Counted from the first letter of the stretch, positions 1 to 8,583 are shown. The stretch: 28,683 bases of DNA from Pseudomonadota bacterium (GCA_023423275.1 JAFAFW010000078.1:1-28683); one strand, 5' to 3'. The notes: a model not told the origin generated them from the sequence alone. Numbers and translations: made by a program.

Positions 1-202
1 CTTCGAGCAGCTTCGCAACGCCGACGCGTCCGGCACCGGCATTGTTGGCAATCAGGGTGAGATTGCGCGCGCCCTGCTCGATCAGGGCTTCAACCAGAGC
101 GTCCGGCTGCCCGACGGAGCCAAATCCTCCAACCATCACGGTCGCACCGTCTGCGATGCCCGCGACCGCAGCAGTCACGTCGCCGACGCGCTTGTCGATC
201 AT
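1..202 (-). CDS. CoA-transferase subunit A (3-oxoacid/3-oxoadipate type), partial
   Basis: This is the N-terminal 67 codons of a minus-strand gene that runs off the left edge. The peptide begins MIDKRVGDV, followed by DGATVMVGGFGSVGQP and then LTLIANNAGAGRVGV. The glycine-rich VGGFG...G.P segment and the ISNNAG-like segment are hallmarks of subunit A of family I CoA-transferases (PcaI, ScoA, AtoD). These heterodimers move CoA from succinyl-CoA to a 3-oxoacid or 3-oxoadipate. The start is supported by GGAGGA about 8 nt upstream of the ATG at 202. Subunit B would be expected just beyond the left edge. The substrate cannot be decided from this fragment, although the N-terminus looks most like PcaI. 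Confidence 0.85.
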   Translation of the reverse strand, partial: MIDKRVGDVTAAVAGIADGATVMVGGFGSVGQPDALVEALIEQGARNLTLIANNAGAGRVGVAKLLE

Positions 203-337
203 GACGCTGTTTCCTCCGCCTTCTACCGGATGTGGGGATGCCTTAACGGACATTCTTTCCGCCTTGCGGGCGTACCACTTTCCATCAGCGATGCGCAACG
301 GATCGTCGCGGGGCTTGGCCGTCGGTTGCCGATATTC

Positions 338-907
338 TCAGAGAGGAAAGCGATCCAAGGTGATGTGTGTTGACTTGCCCCAGAGGCTGTCAATAAGCAC
401 AAATTCATTCACCGTCCAAGTGAACGGCTCAATTGGAAAATCAGCCGTGTCATCGGCGTACATCATGGTGATGTGCGGTGTGAATTGCCGTGCGTGGCGA
501 CGCTCCAAGCCGGCAGTTGTCATGGCCCGGTTGAGCGCCTCTTGAAGCAAAACGAGGCCCGTGACGCCTTCGTTCCCGGCAAGCACCAAAGCCTGCTTCC
601 CTTTTCCACCGGCAAAGGCCGCCACGCGATCGAACGCAACCTTGAACGGAGCCATCGAAACGCCATTCGCGATAGCTCTCGCAGTATCAATGACAGTTGG
701 AGGGCATGCGCCGGAGAAGCTGCCGACTGCCACCAGGGATATGTGGAGACGCTCGGCCGGTAAAGACCGCGCAGCCAGGCGTCGATCCCTTACGATATCC
801 TGCGCAAAACACGTGATCTGTTCGGCGACGACTGCAGACGGCCTTACAGCGAAAAACACATTATGCAGAACCGGCTCTTCGTCCCAAAGCCGAAGCTGTC
901 CTTTCAC
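338..907 (-). CDS. thpR: RNA 2',3'-cyclic phosphodiesterase (2H phosphoesterase family)
   Basis: A 189-residue protein of the 2H phosphoesterase superfamily, formerly called 2'-5' RNA ligase (LigT/ThpR). The two defining HxS/T-x motifs are both present and correctly spaced: HISL at about residue 55 and HITM at about residue 145. Each supplies one catalytic histidine to a symmetric active site that hydrolyses 2',3'-cyclic phosphates to 2'-phosphates. Length is typical of the family (about 175-190 residues). The start is a GTG at 907 with no convincing Shine-Dalgarno. The early LHNVFFAVRP segment is the usual N-terminal strand, so the frame is right even if the exact start is not certain. It lies 135 nt upstream of the CoA-transferase gene on the same strand; a metabolic link is not apparent. 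Confidence 0.87.
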   Translation of the reverse strand: MKGQLRLWDEEPVLHNVFFAVRPSAVVAEQITCFAQDIVRDRRLAARSLPAERLHISLVAVGSFSGACPPTVIDTARAIANGVSMAPFKVAFDRVAAFAGGKGKQALVLAGNEGVTGLVLLQEALNRAMTTAGLERRHARQFTPHITMMYADDTADFPIEPFTWTVNEFVLIDSLWGKSTHITLDRFPL

Positions 908-1341
908 AACCTATGTCCCTCTACAGCCTCGGATATGCGAGCACGCTCTTGGCGTCGAAAATCTATGCCATCTGCTATCCCGATGCCATGTTCTGGGGGG
1001 AGCACACCAAGATCGAATAGATCTGTTCGCGATGTGCGCGCATGCCGGTCACGGAGACGGCGCAGTCAGCGGTGGGTGTGAGAATGCTGCATGCGCTCGT
1101 GTCAGAACTGCTAAAATTGGATGCGCGCGGGTCCTTCTCTCGCGGCGATTTGAAGGGACACCCGCTACGGCTTCTTCAAGACCTTTTAGGCATCTTCTTT
1201 CACGCGACGAAAACGCCGTGCCGGTTCTTTGCCGTGCCCATGATAATCCGCACGAGTGAGACCACCCGCCGATACCACCTCGGCGGATGCAAGCAACTGA
1301 TTTTGCGAGATTATCGTGAGTTCAACAACTTAGGTTGAACC
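908..1341. other. Intergenic region without a recognisable gene
   Basis: About 430 nt between the phosphodiesterase gene and tRNA-Glu. Open frames here are fragmentary and resemble no family I know. A 35-codon plus-strand ORF at 913-1020 has no ribosome binding site. Two small inverted repeats stand near the tRNA: 1266-1272 with 1280-1286 (CCGCCGA/TCGGCGG, 7-nt loop), and 1320-1326 with 1334-1340 (GTTCAAC/GTTGAAC, 7-nt loop). Either could end or process the tRNA-Glu transcript, but neither is followed by a U-run on the minus strand. Confidence 0.5.
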
Positions 1342-1416
1342 TGGCGCTCCCTACGGGAGTCGAACCCGTCTTTCCAGATTGAAAATCTGGCGTCCTAACC
1401 GATAGACGAAGGGAGC
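1342..1416 (-). tRNA. tRNA-Glu (anticodon TTC), CCA encoded
   Basis: Read on the minus strand, the sequence folds into a full cloverleaf. The 7-bp acceptor pairs GCTCCCT with AGGGAGC, followed by discriminator G and an encoded CCA. The D-loop is of the GGTTAGGA type. The anticodon stem CCAGA/TCTGG encloses the loop TTTTCAA, giving anticodon TTC, which reads GAA/GAG glutamate codons. The T-arm carries GGTTCGACTCC. The gene stands alone between recJ and the 2H phosphodiesterase gene. Confidence 0.95.
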
Positions 1417-1426
1417 GCTGGGCGAC

Positions 1427-1455
1427 GGTATAGGTAGGATTGAGCCGATGCGCAA
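1427..1455 (-). promoter_or_regulatory. Candidate promoter of tRNA-Glu
   Basis: On the minus strand a TTGCGC (-35-like, 1455-1450) is separated by 17 nt from TATACC (-10-like, 1432-1427). Predicted initiation is at about position 1420, four nt before the mature tRNA 5' end. The -35 matches the TTGACA consensus only in part. The call rests on spacing and position. Confidence 0.4.
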
Positions 1456-1569
1456 GCTTCGCTGTGTCGTCTGGCCCGAGGCTCCGACAACCGGGTGTGC
1501 GCTACGCTGTCGCGCGCCGGTCCTTCGGCGAAGGACGCAACGGTTGGCATGGAAAGTGGCGGTGCAACT

Positions 1570-1599
1570 CGGGCTGGATGCGCGACTGTCTCCAGCCCG
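1570..1599 (-). terminator. Stem-loop just downstream of recJ, possible terminator
   Basis: A perfect 8-bp inverted repeat, CGGGCTGG at 1570-1577 with CCAGCCCG at 1592-1599 and a 14-nt loop, begins 11 nt after the recJ stop codon. No run of T follows on the minus strand, so intrinsic termination is doubtful. It may instead protect the mRNA 3' end. Confidence 0.35.
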
Positions 1600-1610
1600 G
1601 GCCTTCGGGG

Positions 1611-3449
1611 TCATCCCTGCCGGCGCGGATCGGCGGCGTCGTCGATGGTCAGCTCGATCTTCTCGCGTCCACCCCAGGTATCGCGCTTGAGCGTGCCTGC
1701 GATGTGGAGCGGCATGCCACCGGCGCCGAGCAGCACATCGCCGATCGGCTGATCGGCGGCACGGAAGGCAACCGCATCGAGCCGCTTGCCGTCCCCGGCT
1801 TCCAGGCTGCAGCGGACGTGCCGGTCACCGACGATCTTGGCAAACTTTACGCGATGGGCCGGCAGGGCAAAGCGCGGTTGCGGATTGCCCTGGCCATAGG
1901 GGCCGGCACGCTCGATGAGCTGTAGCAGATCGTCCGTCACGCCGCTGGCCGTGAGTGCGCCATCGATATCGAGACTGGCGCTGGCGCGGGCTTCCAGGGC
2001 TGCAGATGCCAGCGCGTCATTGAGAAAGGCGCGCAAAGTCTGGAGCTGCGACTCCTCAATCGTCAGACCGGCGGCCATCGCGTGACCGCCTCCCTTGACG
2101 AGATGACCCGCCGTGACCGCGGCCCGGACTGCGGAGCCGATATCGACGCCGCTCACGGAGCGCAACGATGCGGTGCCGATGCCCTTGTCCCAGGAGATGA
2201 TGCAGGTCGGCCGCCGGAAGCGTTCCGTGAGGCGGCTGGCGACAAGGCCGACCACGCCCTTGTGCCATTCCTTGGAGCCAAGAACGAGCACGGGCAACTG
2301 CGGATCGGCTTCGAGTATCTGCTCGGCCTCGGCCATCGCCTGCGCAAGCATCTCCGTCTCGATCGCCTTGCGCTCCTTGTTGAGCTTATCGAGGAGCTGG
2401 GCGATGCGGGCCGCTTCGACGTCATCATCGCCGGCGAGAAGGCGCGCGCCGAGGGCTGAGTCACCGATACGGCCGCCGGCGTTGATGCGCGGACCAAGAA
2501 CGAAGCCGAGATGGTACGGCGTCGGCGCCTGGCTCAGTCCGGCCGCATCGAACAGCGCCGTGAGACCGACATTGCCGCGGCCCCGCATGACCTGGAGGCC
2601 TTTGACGACATACGCGCGATTGAGGCCCGTCAGCGGGACAACGTCACAGATCGTCGCCAACGCGACCATGTCGAGCAGACTGAGCAGGTCCGGCGCCGGA
2701 CGCTCGGCGGTATAGTAACCGCGCCGGCGTAATTCGCGGCTGACAGCGACCAGCACCATGAAGGTGACGCCAGCCGCACAAAGCTGTCCGAGGCCGGACA
2801 AGTCGTCCTGCCGGTTCGGATTGACGACCGCCTGCGCATCCGGCAGCCGCTCGTCGGCTTGGTGGTGATCGATGACGACCACATCGGCGCCGAGCTTCCG
2901 GGCATGGGCCAGCGGCTCGAAGCTGGTCGTGCCGCAGTCGACCGTGACGATGAGCTGCGCGCCGTCCTTGATCAGTGTTTCGATCGCCGTCGGGTTGGGG
3001 CCGTAGCCTTCGAACAGCCGGTCCGGGATGTAGACGCGGCATCCCAAGCCGTGCGCGGCGAAGAACCGGTGCATGAGAGCCGAGGAGCAGGCGCCGTCGA
3101 CGTCATAGTCGCCGAAGACGGCAATCGAGGTCCGCGTCGTGATCGCATCGGCAAGCCGGGCGGCAGCTTTGTCCATATCGCGCAGAACGCTCGGATCGGG
3201 CATCAGAGCCTTGATGGTGGGATCGAGGACCGTCGGCACGTCGTCGAGCTTCACGTCGCGCGCCGCCAGCACGCGGCCGAGCAGATCTGGAAGGTCGTAA
3301 CGCTGGCTGATCGCAGTTGCCAAACCTTGTCCCACGATGGGCAGCCGGTCGCGCCAGATGAAGCCACGCGCCGACTGCGTCACGCCAAGGTATGCTGCCT
3401 GAGCCTCGTCGACCGGCTCAATGCGTGGTTTGCGCAGCGCGCTCAACAT
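1611..3449 (-). CDS. recJ: Single-stranded-DNA-specific 5'-3' exonuclease RecJ
   Basis: A 612-residue cytoplasmic nuclease of the DHH superfamily, acting in RecFOR recombinational repair and mismatch repair. DHH-domain motif I, DYDVDG, is at residues 114-119, and the name-giving DHH triad is at about 194-196, within VVIDHHQ. The DHHA1 domain carries GGGHAMAAG at about 453-461. The C-terminal third, with the PYGQGNPQPRF segment at about 517-527, is the usual OB-fold RecJ extension. Length is slightly above the E. coli protein (577 residues), as is common in alphaproteobacteria. The ATG at 3449 is preceded by a G-rich stretch, and the residues from the start onward look like a normal RecJ N-terminus. 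It is the last protein gene of the alaC-hom-glpX-LLM-recJ run, with a 116-nt gap before it, and may have its own promoter. Confidence 0.96.
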   Translation of the reverse strand: MLSALRKPRIEPVDEAQAAYLGVTQSARGFIWRDRLPIVGQGLATAISQRYDLPDLLGRVLAARDVKLDDVPTVLDPTIKALMPDPSVLRDMDKAAARLADAITTRTSIAVFGDYDVDGACSSALMHRFFAAHGLGCRVYIPDRLFEGYGPNPTAIETLIKDGAQLIVTVDCGTTSFEPLAHARKLGADVVVIDHHQADERLPDAQAVVNPNRQDDLSGLGQLCAAGVTFMVLVAVSRELRRRGYYTAERPAPDLLSLLDMVALATICDVVPLTGLNRAYVVKGLQVMRGRGNVGLTALFDAAGLSQAPTPYHLGFVLGPRINAGGRIGDSALGARLLAGDDDVEAARIAQLLDKLNKERKAIETEMLAQAMAEAEQILEADPQLPVLVLGSKEWHKGVVGLVASRLTERFRRPTCIISWDKGIGTASLRSVSGVDIGSAVRAAVTAGHLVKGGGHAMAAGLTIEESQLQTLRAFLNDALASAALEARASASLDIDGALTASGVTDDLLQLIERAGPYGQGNPQPRFALPAHRVKFAKIVGDRHVRCSLEAGDGKRLDAVAFRAADQPIGDVLLGAGGMPLHIAGTLKRDTWGGREKIELTIDDAADPRRQG

Positions 3450-3565
3450 CCCCGCCCATTCCCTCTCGAATCACACGGAACGTTCGCATGATCGGAAGGC
3501 GGAAGGGAGGCGACCCGTCAGTCGCCTGTGGATGAAATGTCGACGATGGAATGCTGCAGGTTTCG

Positions 3566-4573
3566 TCAGGTGTCGGACAAGCCCAGTTCGGCGGCGAGCA
3601 ACTCATATGATCTGCGGCGTGCCACGGGATCGTGTGACCACGTCAGAACAACGATCTCGTCGATGCCCAGGCGCTCGGCCAGTTCGCGGAGGCGGCCCGC
3701 GACCATGGCGGCTGAACCGACGAGTGCCGTCTTGCGCATCTCGGCGACGCGAGCTTCGTCCGCGGGCGAGAACGGGAAGGGCGGTTCGGCCTCCGGAGGC
3801 GCGATCGGCTGCAAGGGACCACGATCGCGGGCGACGCGCCACCGGGCGCGTGTTGTGAACAGATGCTGCGCCTCGTCGTCGGTCTCCGCCGCCAGTGCCC
3901 AGATGCAGATATTGGCGAGCGGCTCTGGATGGCGCGCGCTGGGACGATAGAGCTGGCGGTAGATGGCAAGCGCCTGGTCTGTCCCGGCGCCGTCCGTGAT
4001 GAAGGCGGCAAAGGAGTAGGGCAACCCGAAGTAGGCCGCGACCTGCGCGCCGTAGTCGGAACTGCCGAGCATCCAGACATCAGGCGACGTCTCGCCAGCC
4101 GGGTAAGCTTGCACCGCTCCGAAGGGGTGCCCCTCGGGAAGCGGCGCGCCTGTGACCCAGGCCATGAGATCGCGCACCTGCTCGGGAAAATCATTGGTGC
4201 GGGACGCTGGATTGAGGGCCTGCGCAGTGCGCCCGTCCGAGCCGGGTGCGCGCCCGACGCCAAGATCGATGCGCCCCGGTGCGAGGGCGTCGAGGACACG
4301 AAACTGTTCCGCGACCTTCAGGGGCGCGTAATGCGGCAGCATGATGCCGGCACTGCCGATGCGGATGCGCTGCGTGCGGGCGGCGATCGCCGCCATCAGC
4401 ACTTCGGGCGCGGTCCCGACGATCGTCGGATGACTGTGATGTTCGGAAACCCAGAAGCGGCGATACCCGCAGGCTTCACAGGCCTCGGCCAGGGCCAGCG
4501 TTTCGCGGATGGAGTCCGCGTGGGAGCGGCCTGCGACGGCAACCGATTGGTCGAGTACGGAGAGCTGAAGCAT
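3566..4573 (-). CDS. LLM-class flavin-dependent oxidoreductase (YhbW-like, luciferase group 1)
   Basis: A 335-residue protein with the bacterial-luciferase TIM-barrel fold. It starts MLQLSVLDQS, then has RFWVSEHHSHP at about residues 39-49, a segment typical of the luciferase-like group 1 proteins such as E. coli YhbW and MsnO8-like enzymes. It continues with IGSAGIMLPHYAPLKVAEQF and LDLGVGRAPG-like segments and later MLGSSDYGA. These enzymes use reduced FMN or F420 and O2; the substrate is not predictable from sequence. The ATG at 4573 is preferred over the in-frame TTG at 4588 because AAGGGAG lies about 5 nt upstream of the ATG. It lies 55 nt after glpX and upstream of recJ on the same strand, so it may be in the same transcript, but no functional tie is evident. 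Confidence 0.85.
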   Translation of the reverse strand: MLQLSVLDQSVAVAGRSHADSIRETLALAEACEACGYRRFWVSEHHSHPTIVGTAPEVLMAAIAARTQRIRIGSAGIMLPHYAPLKVAEQFRVLDALAPGRIDLGVGRAPGSDGRTAQALNPASRTNDFPEQVRDLMAWVTGAPLPEGHPFGAVQAYPAGETSPDVWMLGSSDYGAQVAAYFGLPYSFAAFITDGAGTDQALAIYRQLYRPSARHPEPLANICIWALAAETDDEAQHLFTTRARWRVARDRGPLQPIAPPEAEPPFPFSPADEARVAEMRKTALVGSAAMVAGRLRELAERLGIDEIVVLTWSHDPVARRRSYELLAAELGLSDT

Positions 4574-4628
4574 GAGGTCTCCCTTCAACCGGCTGTCGTG
4601 TGACCCTGATGACGTCGCGATGCGCGGC

Positions 4629-5615
4629 TCACAGGCCGGCGAGCTTGGTTCCGATATCGCGGAACGTCGTTTTGATGCGCCGGACGGTGCCTGTCTTGGC
4701 GCGCATGATCACGGTTTCCGTTTCCGCAAACTCTCCACGGAAATGCACACCGTCGAGCAAGGATCCATCGGTGACGCCGGTCGCGGAGAAAATGACGTCG
4801 CCGGAGGCCATGTCCTGCATCGTGTACTTGCGATTGACGTCGGCCCCCATCTTGGCGGCGCGCTCGCGCTCCTCGTTCTTGAGCGGCATCAGGCGTCCCT
4901 GGATTTGCCCGCCGATGCAGCGCAGGGCCGCGGCAGCCAGCACGCCTTCCGGAGCGCCGCCGGAGCCGAGATAGATGTCGATGCCGGTTTCCTCCGGATC
5001 GGTCGTCCAGATGACGCCGGCGATGTCGCCATCCGGGATGAGCTGCACGGCTGCACCGGAATCACGCACGGCCTTGATGAGCTCGGCGTGACGCGGACGG
5101 TCGAGAATGCAGGCCGTGATCTCCGCGATGGGCACACCCTTGGCCTTGGCCAGGGCGTTGAGATTATCGGTCGGCGACGCATCGAGATCGACGACGCCTT
5201 CGGGATATCCGGGGCCGATCGCGATCTTGTTCATGTACATGTCGGGCGCATGCAGCAGGCCGCCGCGCTCCGCAATGGCCAGCACGGCCAGCGCATTCGG
5301 CATGGACTTGGCGCAGATCGTGGTGCCTTCCAGCGGATCGACGGCGATGTCGACTTCCGGTCCATCACCGATGCCGACCTGCTCGCCGATATAGAGCATC
5401 GGCGCTTCGTCCATCTCGCCTTCGCCAATCACGACCCGGCCGCGAATGTGGATGCGGCCCAGCTCCTTGCGCATCGCGTCGACGGCGGCCTTGTCCGCGG
5501 CCTTCTCGTTGCCGCGCCCGCGCAATTTGGCGGCCGCAATGGCGGCGGCCTCGGTCACACGGCCAACCTCCAGAACGAGGACGCGCTCCAAACCGTCTGA
5601 TTTATCGTTTGCCAT
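4629..5615 (-). CDS. glpX: Fructose-1,6-bisphosphatase class II GlpX
   Basis: A 328-residue class II fructose-1,6-bisphosphatase, which hydrolyses fructose 1,6-bisphosphate to fructose 6-phosphate in gluconeogenesis (metal-dependent, cytoplasmic). The metal- and substrate-binding signatures are visible: GEGEMDEAPML from about residue 64, DPLEGTT at 93-99, a PDGD motif near 203-206, and GSGGAPEGV. Length fits the family (about 320-340). The ATG at 5615 is preceded by GAGGAAA about 10 nt upstream. The gene lies 48 nt after hom, which suggests cotranscription with alaC and hom. In many alphaproteobacteria this GlpX-type enzyme is the main fructose bisphosphatase; some members also accept sedoheptulose 1,7-bisphosphate, which I cannot decide here. 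Confidence 0.96.
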   Translation of the reverse strand: MANDKSDGLERVLVLEVGRVTEAAAIAAAKLRGRGNEKAADKAAVDAMRKELGRIHIRGRVVIGEGEMDEAPMLYIGEQVGIGDGPEVDIAVDPLEGTTICAKSMPNALAVLAIAERGGLLHAPDMYMNKIAIGPGYPEGVVDLDASPTDNLNALAKAKGVPIAEITACILDRPRHAELIKAVRDSGAAVQLIPDGDIAGVIWTTDPEETGIDIYLGSGGAPEGVLAAAALRCIGGQIQGRLMPLKNEERERAAKMGADVNRKYTMQDMASGDVIFSATGVTDGSLLDGVHFRGEFAETETVIMRAKTGTVRRIKTTFRDIGTKLAGL

Positions 5616-5663
5616 CGGGGTTGTTTCCTCTCATTGGCGCCCGTGGGGCTCTCGATCCCAAGA

Positions 5664-6986
5664 TCAAAGTTCCTCGATACGGATCATCTGTGGCCGCTCG
5701 GAAACCTTGCCGTCGGCCTCGATAGCGGCGAGTGCATGCCGCACAGCGCTTTCAGTCGCCTCATGCGTCACCAGTACGATCGGGGCCAGCGCATTGGCGT
5801 CGGGCTTGGCGGCACCGGCAGTGGCTGTGCCCGGGCGGCGCTGGACGATGCTTTCGATCGACACGTTCTGCTCGGCCATGCGGCTCGCGATAGATGCCAT
5901 CACGCCCGGCCGGTCCACGACGCTGAGGCGCACGTAATAGGCGCCGTCGTGGCGGTCGAACGCGGCGCGCGGATAAGGCTTGAGCTGGGTCGCCGGTGTC
6001 AGGAACGGAGGCACCAGCAAGCCGCGCGCGATATCGCCGATGTCGCTGGCCACGGCCGACGCGGTCGCCCTTGCACCCGCGCCTGCACCGACCAGCAACA
6101 ACTCGCCGACGAAGTCGCCCTCGATGGCGACGCAATTCGTGACGCCGGAAACCTCGGCGATCGCGGAGTGCTTGGGCACCATGGTCGGGTGGACGGCCTG
6201 GATGATGCCGTCTCCCGTACGTTCGGCCACGCCCAGCAGCTTGATGCGGTAGCCGAGATCGTCCGCCGCCTCGATATCCGCCGGTGTGATCGAGTCGATG
6301 CCTTCGACGTGAATGTCATCGAAATTGACCTCGGTGCCGAAGGCGAGGCTGGTGAGCAGCGCAAGCTTATGTGCTGCGTCGAAACCACCGATGTCGAAGG
6401 TTGGATCGGCTTCCGCGTAGCCCTTGTCCTGCGCCTCCTTGAGAACCTCCGCGAACGGCCGGCCCTCGTTCTGCATGGTCGTCAGAATGTAATTGCAGGT
6501 GCCGTTGAGAATGCCATAGACGCGGTTGATGTCGTTGCCGAGCAGGGCCTCGCGGATCGTCTTGATGATCGGGATGCCGCCGGCCACGGCAGCTTCGAAA
6601 TTGAGGCCGACACCGCTGGCTTCGGCAAGGCGCGCAAGCCGGATGCCGTGTTTGGCGAGCAGCGCCTTGTTTGCGGTCACGACGTGCTTGCCAGCGCGCA
6701 GGGCGGTCTCGACGGCTTCCAGCGCGATACCGTTATCGCCGCCGATCAGCTCGACGAACACATCGATCCCGGGATCGCTGGCCAGTTCGACGGCGTTATC
6801 GACCCATTTGAGACCATCCAGCCGGACGCCGCGATCCTTGCCACGATTGCGCGCGGAGACGGCGACAACCCGGATCGGCCGCCCGAGCGTGGCGTCGAGG
6901 CGTTTGGTGTGGGCTTCGAGGACCTGCAGCAGGCCAGCCCCAACGGTGCCGAGCCCAGCGATACCTAACTTCAAAGAATGACTCAT
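5664..6986 (-). CDS. hom: Homoserine dehydrogenase
   Basis: A 440-residue NAD(P)-dependent enzyme reducing aspartate semialdehyde to homoserine, the branch point to threonine and methionine. The Rossmann motif GLGTVGAGLL is at about residues 11-20. TANKALLA at about 104-111 carries the conserved lysine near the active site. The DPTFDIGGFDAAHK segment, about 194-207, supplies the catalytic Asp/Lys pair (D203, K207 by my count). A C-terminal ACT domain begins at about residue 350 (YYVRLSVVDRPGVMASI), indicating likely feedback control by threonine. It is monofunctional, with no aspartokinase domain. The open frame extends 64 codons upstream, but those residues overlap alaC in another frame, so the ATG at 6986 is the start. 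It follows alaC by 13 nt, strongly suggesting an operon. Confidence 0.97.
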   Translation of the reverse strand: MSHSLKLGIAGLGTVGAGLLQVLEAHTKRLDATLGRPIRVVAVSARNRGKDRGVRLDGLKWVDNAVELASDPGIDVFVELIGGDNGIALEAVETALRAGKHVVTANKALLAKHGIRLARLAEASGVGLNFEAAVAGGIPIIKTIREALLGNDINRVYGILNGTCNYILTTMQNEGRPFAEVLKEAQDKGYAEADPTFDIGGFDAAHKLALLTSLAFGTEVNFDDIHVEGIDSITPADIEAADDLGYRIKLLGVAERTGDGIIQAVHPTMVPKHSAIAEVSGVTNCVAIEGDFVGELLLVGAGAGARATASAVASDIGDIARGLLVPPFLTPATQLKPYPRAAFDRHDGAYYVRLSVVDRPGVMASIASRMAEQNVSIESIVQRRPGTATAGAAKPDANALAPIVLVTHEATESAVRHALAAIEADGKVSERPQMIRIEEL

Positions 6987-6999
6987 GAACCTGGAAACC

Positions 7000-8226
7000 T
7001 TACCCCGATGCCTTCTGCTGCAACGGGATGATGTTGTGCATTGTCGCGGGCGGTTGCGACAAAAACTTGCGGATGTTGCGTGCCGCCTGGCGGATGCGAT
7101 GCTCGTTCTCCACCAGCGCGATGCGCACATATTCGTCGCCGTATTCGCCGAAGCCGAGGCCTGGGGACACCGCGACATCCGCTTTTTCGATCAGCAGCTT
7201 GGCGAATTCTACCGACCCTAGTCCGCGATAGGCTTCCGGTATCGGAGCCCATGCAAACATGGTTGCGGGGGGAGCCGGGATCGGCCAGCCGGCGCGGGCA
7301 AAACTGTCGACCAGGGCATCGCGCCGGTTCTTGTATGTCTGACGGATCTCCGCGACGCAATCCTGCGGCCCGTTGAGAGCGGCTGCGGCGGCAACCTGGA
7401 TCGGCGTGAATGCACCGTAGTCGAGATACGACTTCACGCGTGCCAGCGCTTCGATCAGCCGCTCGTTGCCGACCGCGAACCCCATGCGCCAGCCGGGCAT
7501 GTTGTAGGTCTTGGACAACGATGTGAACTCGACGGCAACATCCATGGCGCCGGGAACCTGCAGGACCGACGGCGGCGGGTTATCGTCGAAGTAGATCTCG
7601 GCGTAGGCGATATCCGACAGGATGATCAGACCGAGACGTTTCGCGAGTTGCACGGCTTCGGCATAGAAATCGAGATCGACGGTCATGGCCGTCGGATTGG
7701 ACGGATAGCTCAGCACCATCGCCAGCGGCTTGGGGATCGAGTGCTTTACCGCGCGCTCCACACCGCGCAGGAATTCGGGCCCGTTGCTGGCCGGAATATG
7801 CCGGATGGAGGCGCCGGAAATGATGAAGCCGAACTCGTGGATCGGATAGGTGGGGTTCGGCACGAGGATCACGTCGCCAGGCGCTGTGATGGCCTGCGCC
7901 ATGTTGGCGAAGCCCTCCTTCGACCCCACAGTCGCGACGATCTGGGTCTCCGGGTTCAGCTTCACGCCAAAACGGCGCTCGTAGTAAGCGGCCTGCGCCC
8001 GTCTCAGCCCCGGAATCCCCTTGGAGGCCGAGTACCGGTTCGTGCGCGGCTTGGTGACCGTCTCCACCAGCTTGTCGACGATGTGCTGGGGCGTCGGCAT
8101 CTCCGGATTGCCCATGCCGAGATCGATGATATCAGCGCCGCTAGCTCGCGCGCCGGCCTTGAGGCGGTTGACCTCGGCAAAAACGTACGGCGGCAGGCGC
8201 TTGATGCGGTGAAAATCGTCGGTCAC
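7000..8226 (-). CDS. alaC: Class I/II aminotransferase, AlaC / LL-diaminopimelate aminotransferase-like
   Basis: A 408-residue PLP-dependent aminotransferase of fold type I. Visible features are IDLGMGNPEMPTP near residue 34, NPTYPIHEFG at about 124-133, SYPSNPTA at about 173-180, and the PLP-lysine motif SLSKTYNMPGWRMG with K239. This pattern matches glutamate-pyruvate aminotransferase AlaC (YfdZ) and is often auto-annotated as LL-diaminopimelate aminotransferase. The gene next to homoserine dehydrogenase is a recurrent alphaproteobacterial arrangement. The start is a GTG at 8226 with GAGAG 5 nt upstream. As the first gene of the run it probably carries the operon promoter in 8227-8319. Whether its physiological amino donor is alanine or an aspartate-family compound cannot be told from sequence. 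Confidence 0.9.
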   Translation of the reverse strand: MTDDFHRIKRLPPYVFAEVNRLKAGARASGADIIDLGMGNPEMPTPQHIVDKLVETVTKPRTNRYSASKGIPGLRRAQAAYYERRFGVKLNPETQIVATVGSKEGFANMAQAITAPGDVILVPNPTYPIHEFGFIISGASIRHIPASNGPEFLRGVERAVKHSIPKPLAMVLSYPSNPTAMTVDLDFYAEAVQLAKRLGLIILSDIAYAEIYFDDNPPPSVLQVPGAMDVAVEFTSLSKTYNMPGWRMGFAVGNERLIEALARVKSYLDYGAFTPIQVAAAAALNGPQDCVAEIRQTYKNRRDALVDSFARAGWPIPAPPATMFAWAPIPEAYRGLGSVEFAKLLIEKADVAVSPGLGFGEYGDEYVRIALVENEHRIRQAARNIRKFLSQPPATMHNIIPLQQKASG

Positions 8227-8319
8227 GGTCGCTCTCGTTGAATTGATCAGCGATGACAGGGTTCAGGGCAGATCTTTACGACTGATGGTTTCCATTCGTC
8301 CAGTAGTGCACGCAAGAGG

Positions 8320-8583
8320 CTAATGTCCGCTGGTACGCTCGATTTCCTTGATCGCGTCGTCTCGATGCGTCTCGCGGACGTCCTTCATATCATCCATGGC
8401 CTTCTTTTGCTCTTCCGCCGATAATAATTTCCGCGGAATTGACGATAACTCGGGAAGCCGCGTCGAATTGGGGGGCGAACATGCGGCGACTGCCAGTGCG
8501 GCGCCAATCGATGCCATAAATCCAATACGGCGCACCCAACAGGGCTTGCGCCTGGTCAATGTCGAGGAGCACACACAACCCAT
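8320..8583 (-). CDS. Small predicted lipoprotein
   Basis: Up to 87 residues with a signal-peptide core (GFMASIGAALAVAAC) ending in a lipobox whose cysteine is residue 35 in this frame, followed by SPPNS. The mature part is short and charged (LPELSSIPRKLLSAEEQKKAMDDM...), probably a helix, with no domain I recognise. Short lipoproteins of this pattern are common in Hyphomicrobiales. The start is uncertain. In-frame alternatives are TTG at 8559 and GTG at 8535; the latter would give a compact signal peptide beginning with two arginines. It lies 93 nt upstream of alaC on the same strand and diverges from phaC. Function is unknown; membrane anchoring is inferred from the lipobox. Confidence 0.62.
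   Translation of the reverse strand: MGCVCSSTLTRRKPCWVRRIGFMASIGAALAVAACSPPNSTRLPELSSIPRKLLSAEEQKKAMDDMKDVRETHRDDAIKEIERTSGH

Noticed and set aside
913..1020. 35-codon plus-strand ORF starting MSLYSLGYAS
   Set aside because: Composition is plausible, but there is no Shine-Dalgarno, no recognisable similarity, and the length is compatible with chance.
561..1259. Open frame of 232 codons on the plus strand spanning the phosphodiesterase gene and the gap
   Set aside because: Half of it is antisense to a real gene, there is no ribosome binding site, and no family resemblance is visible.
5634..6968. Open frame of 444 codons antisense to hom
   Set aside because: The opposite strand encodes a complete homoserine dehydrogenase with catalytic motifs and ACT domain.
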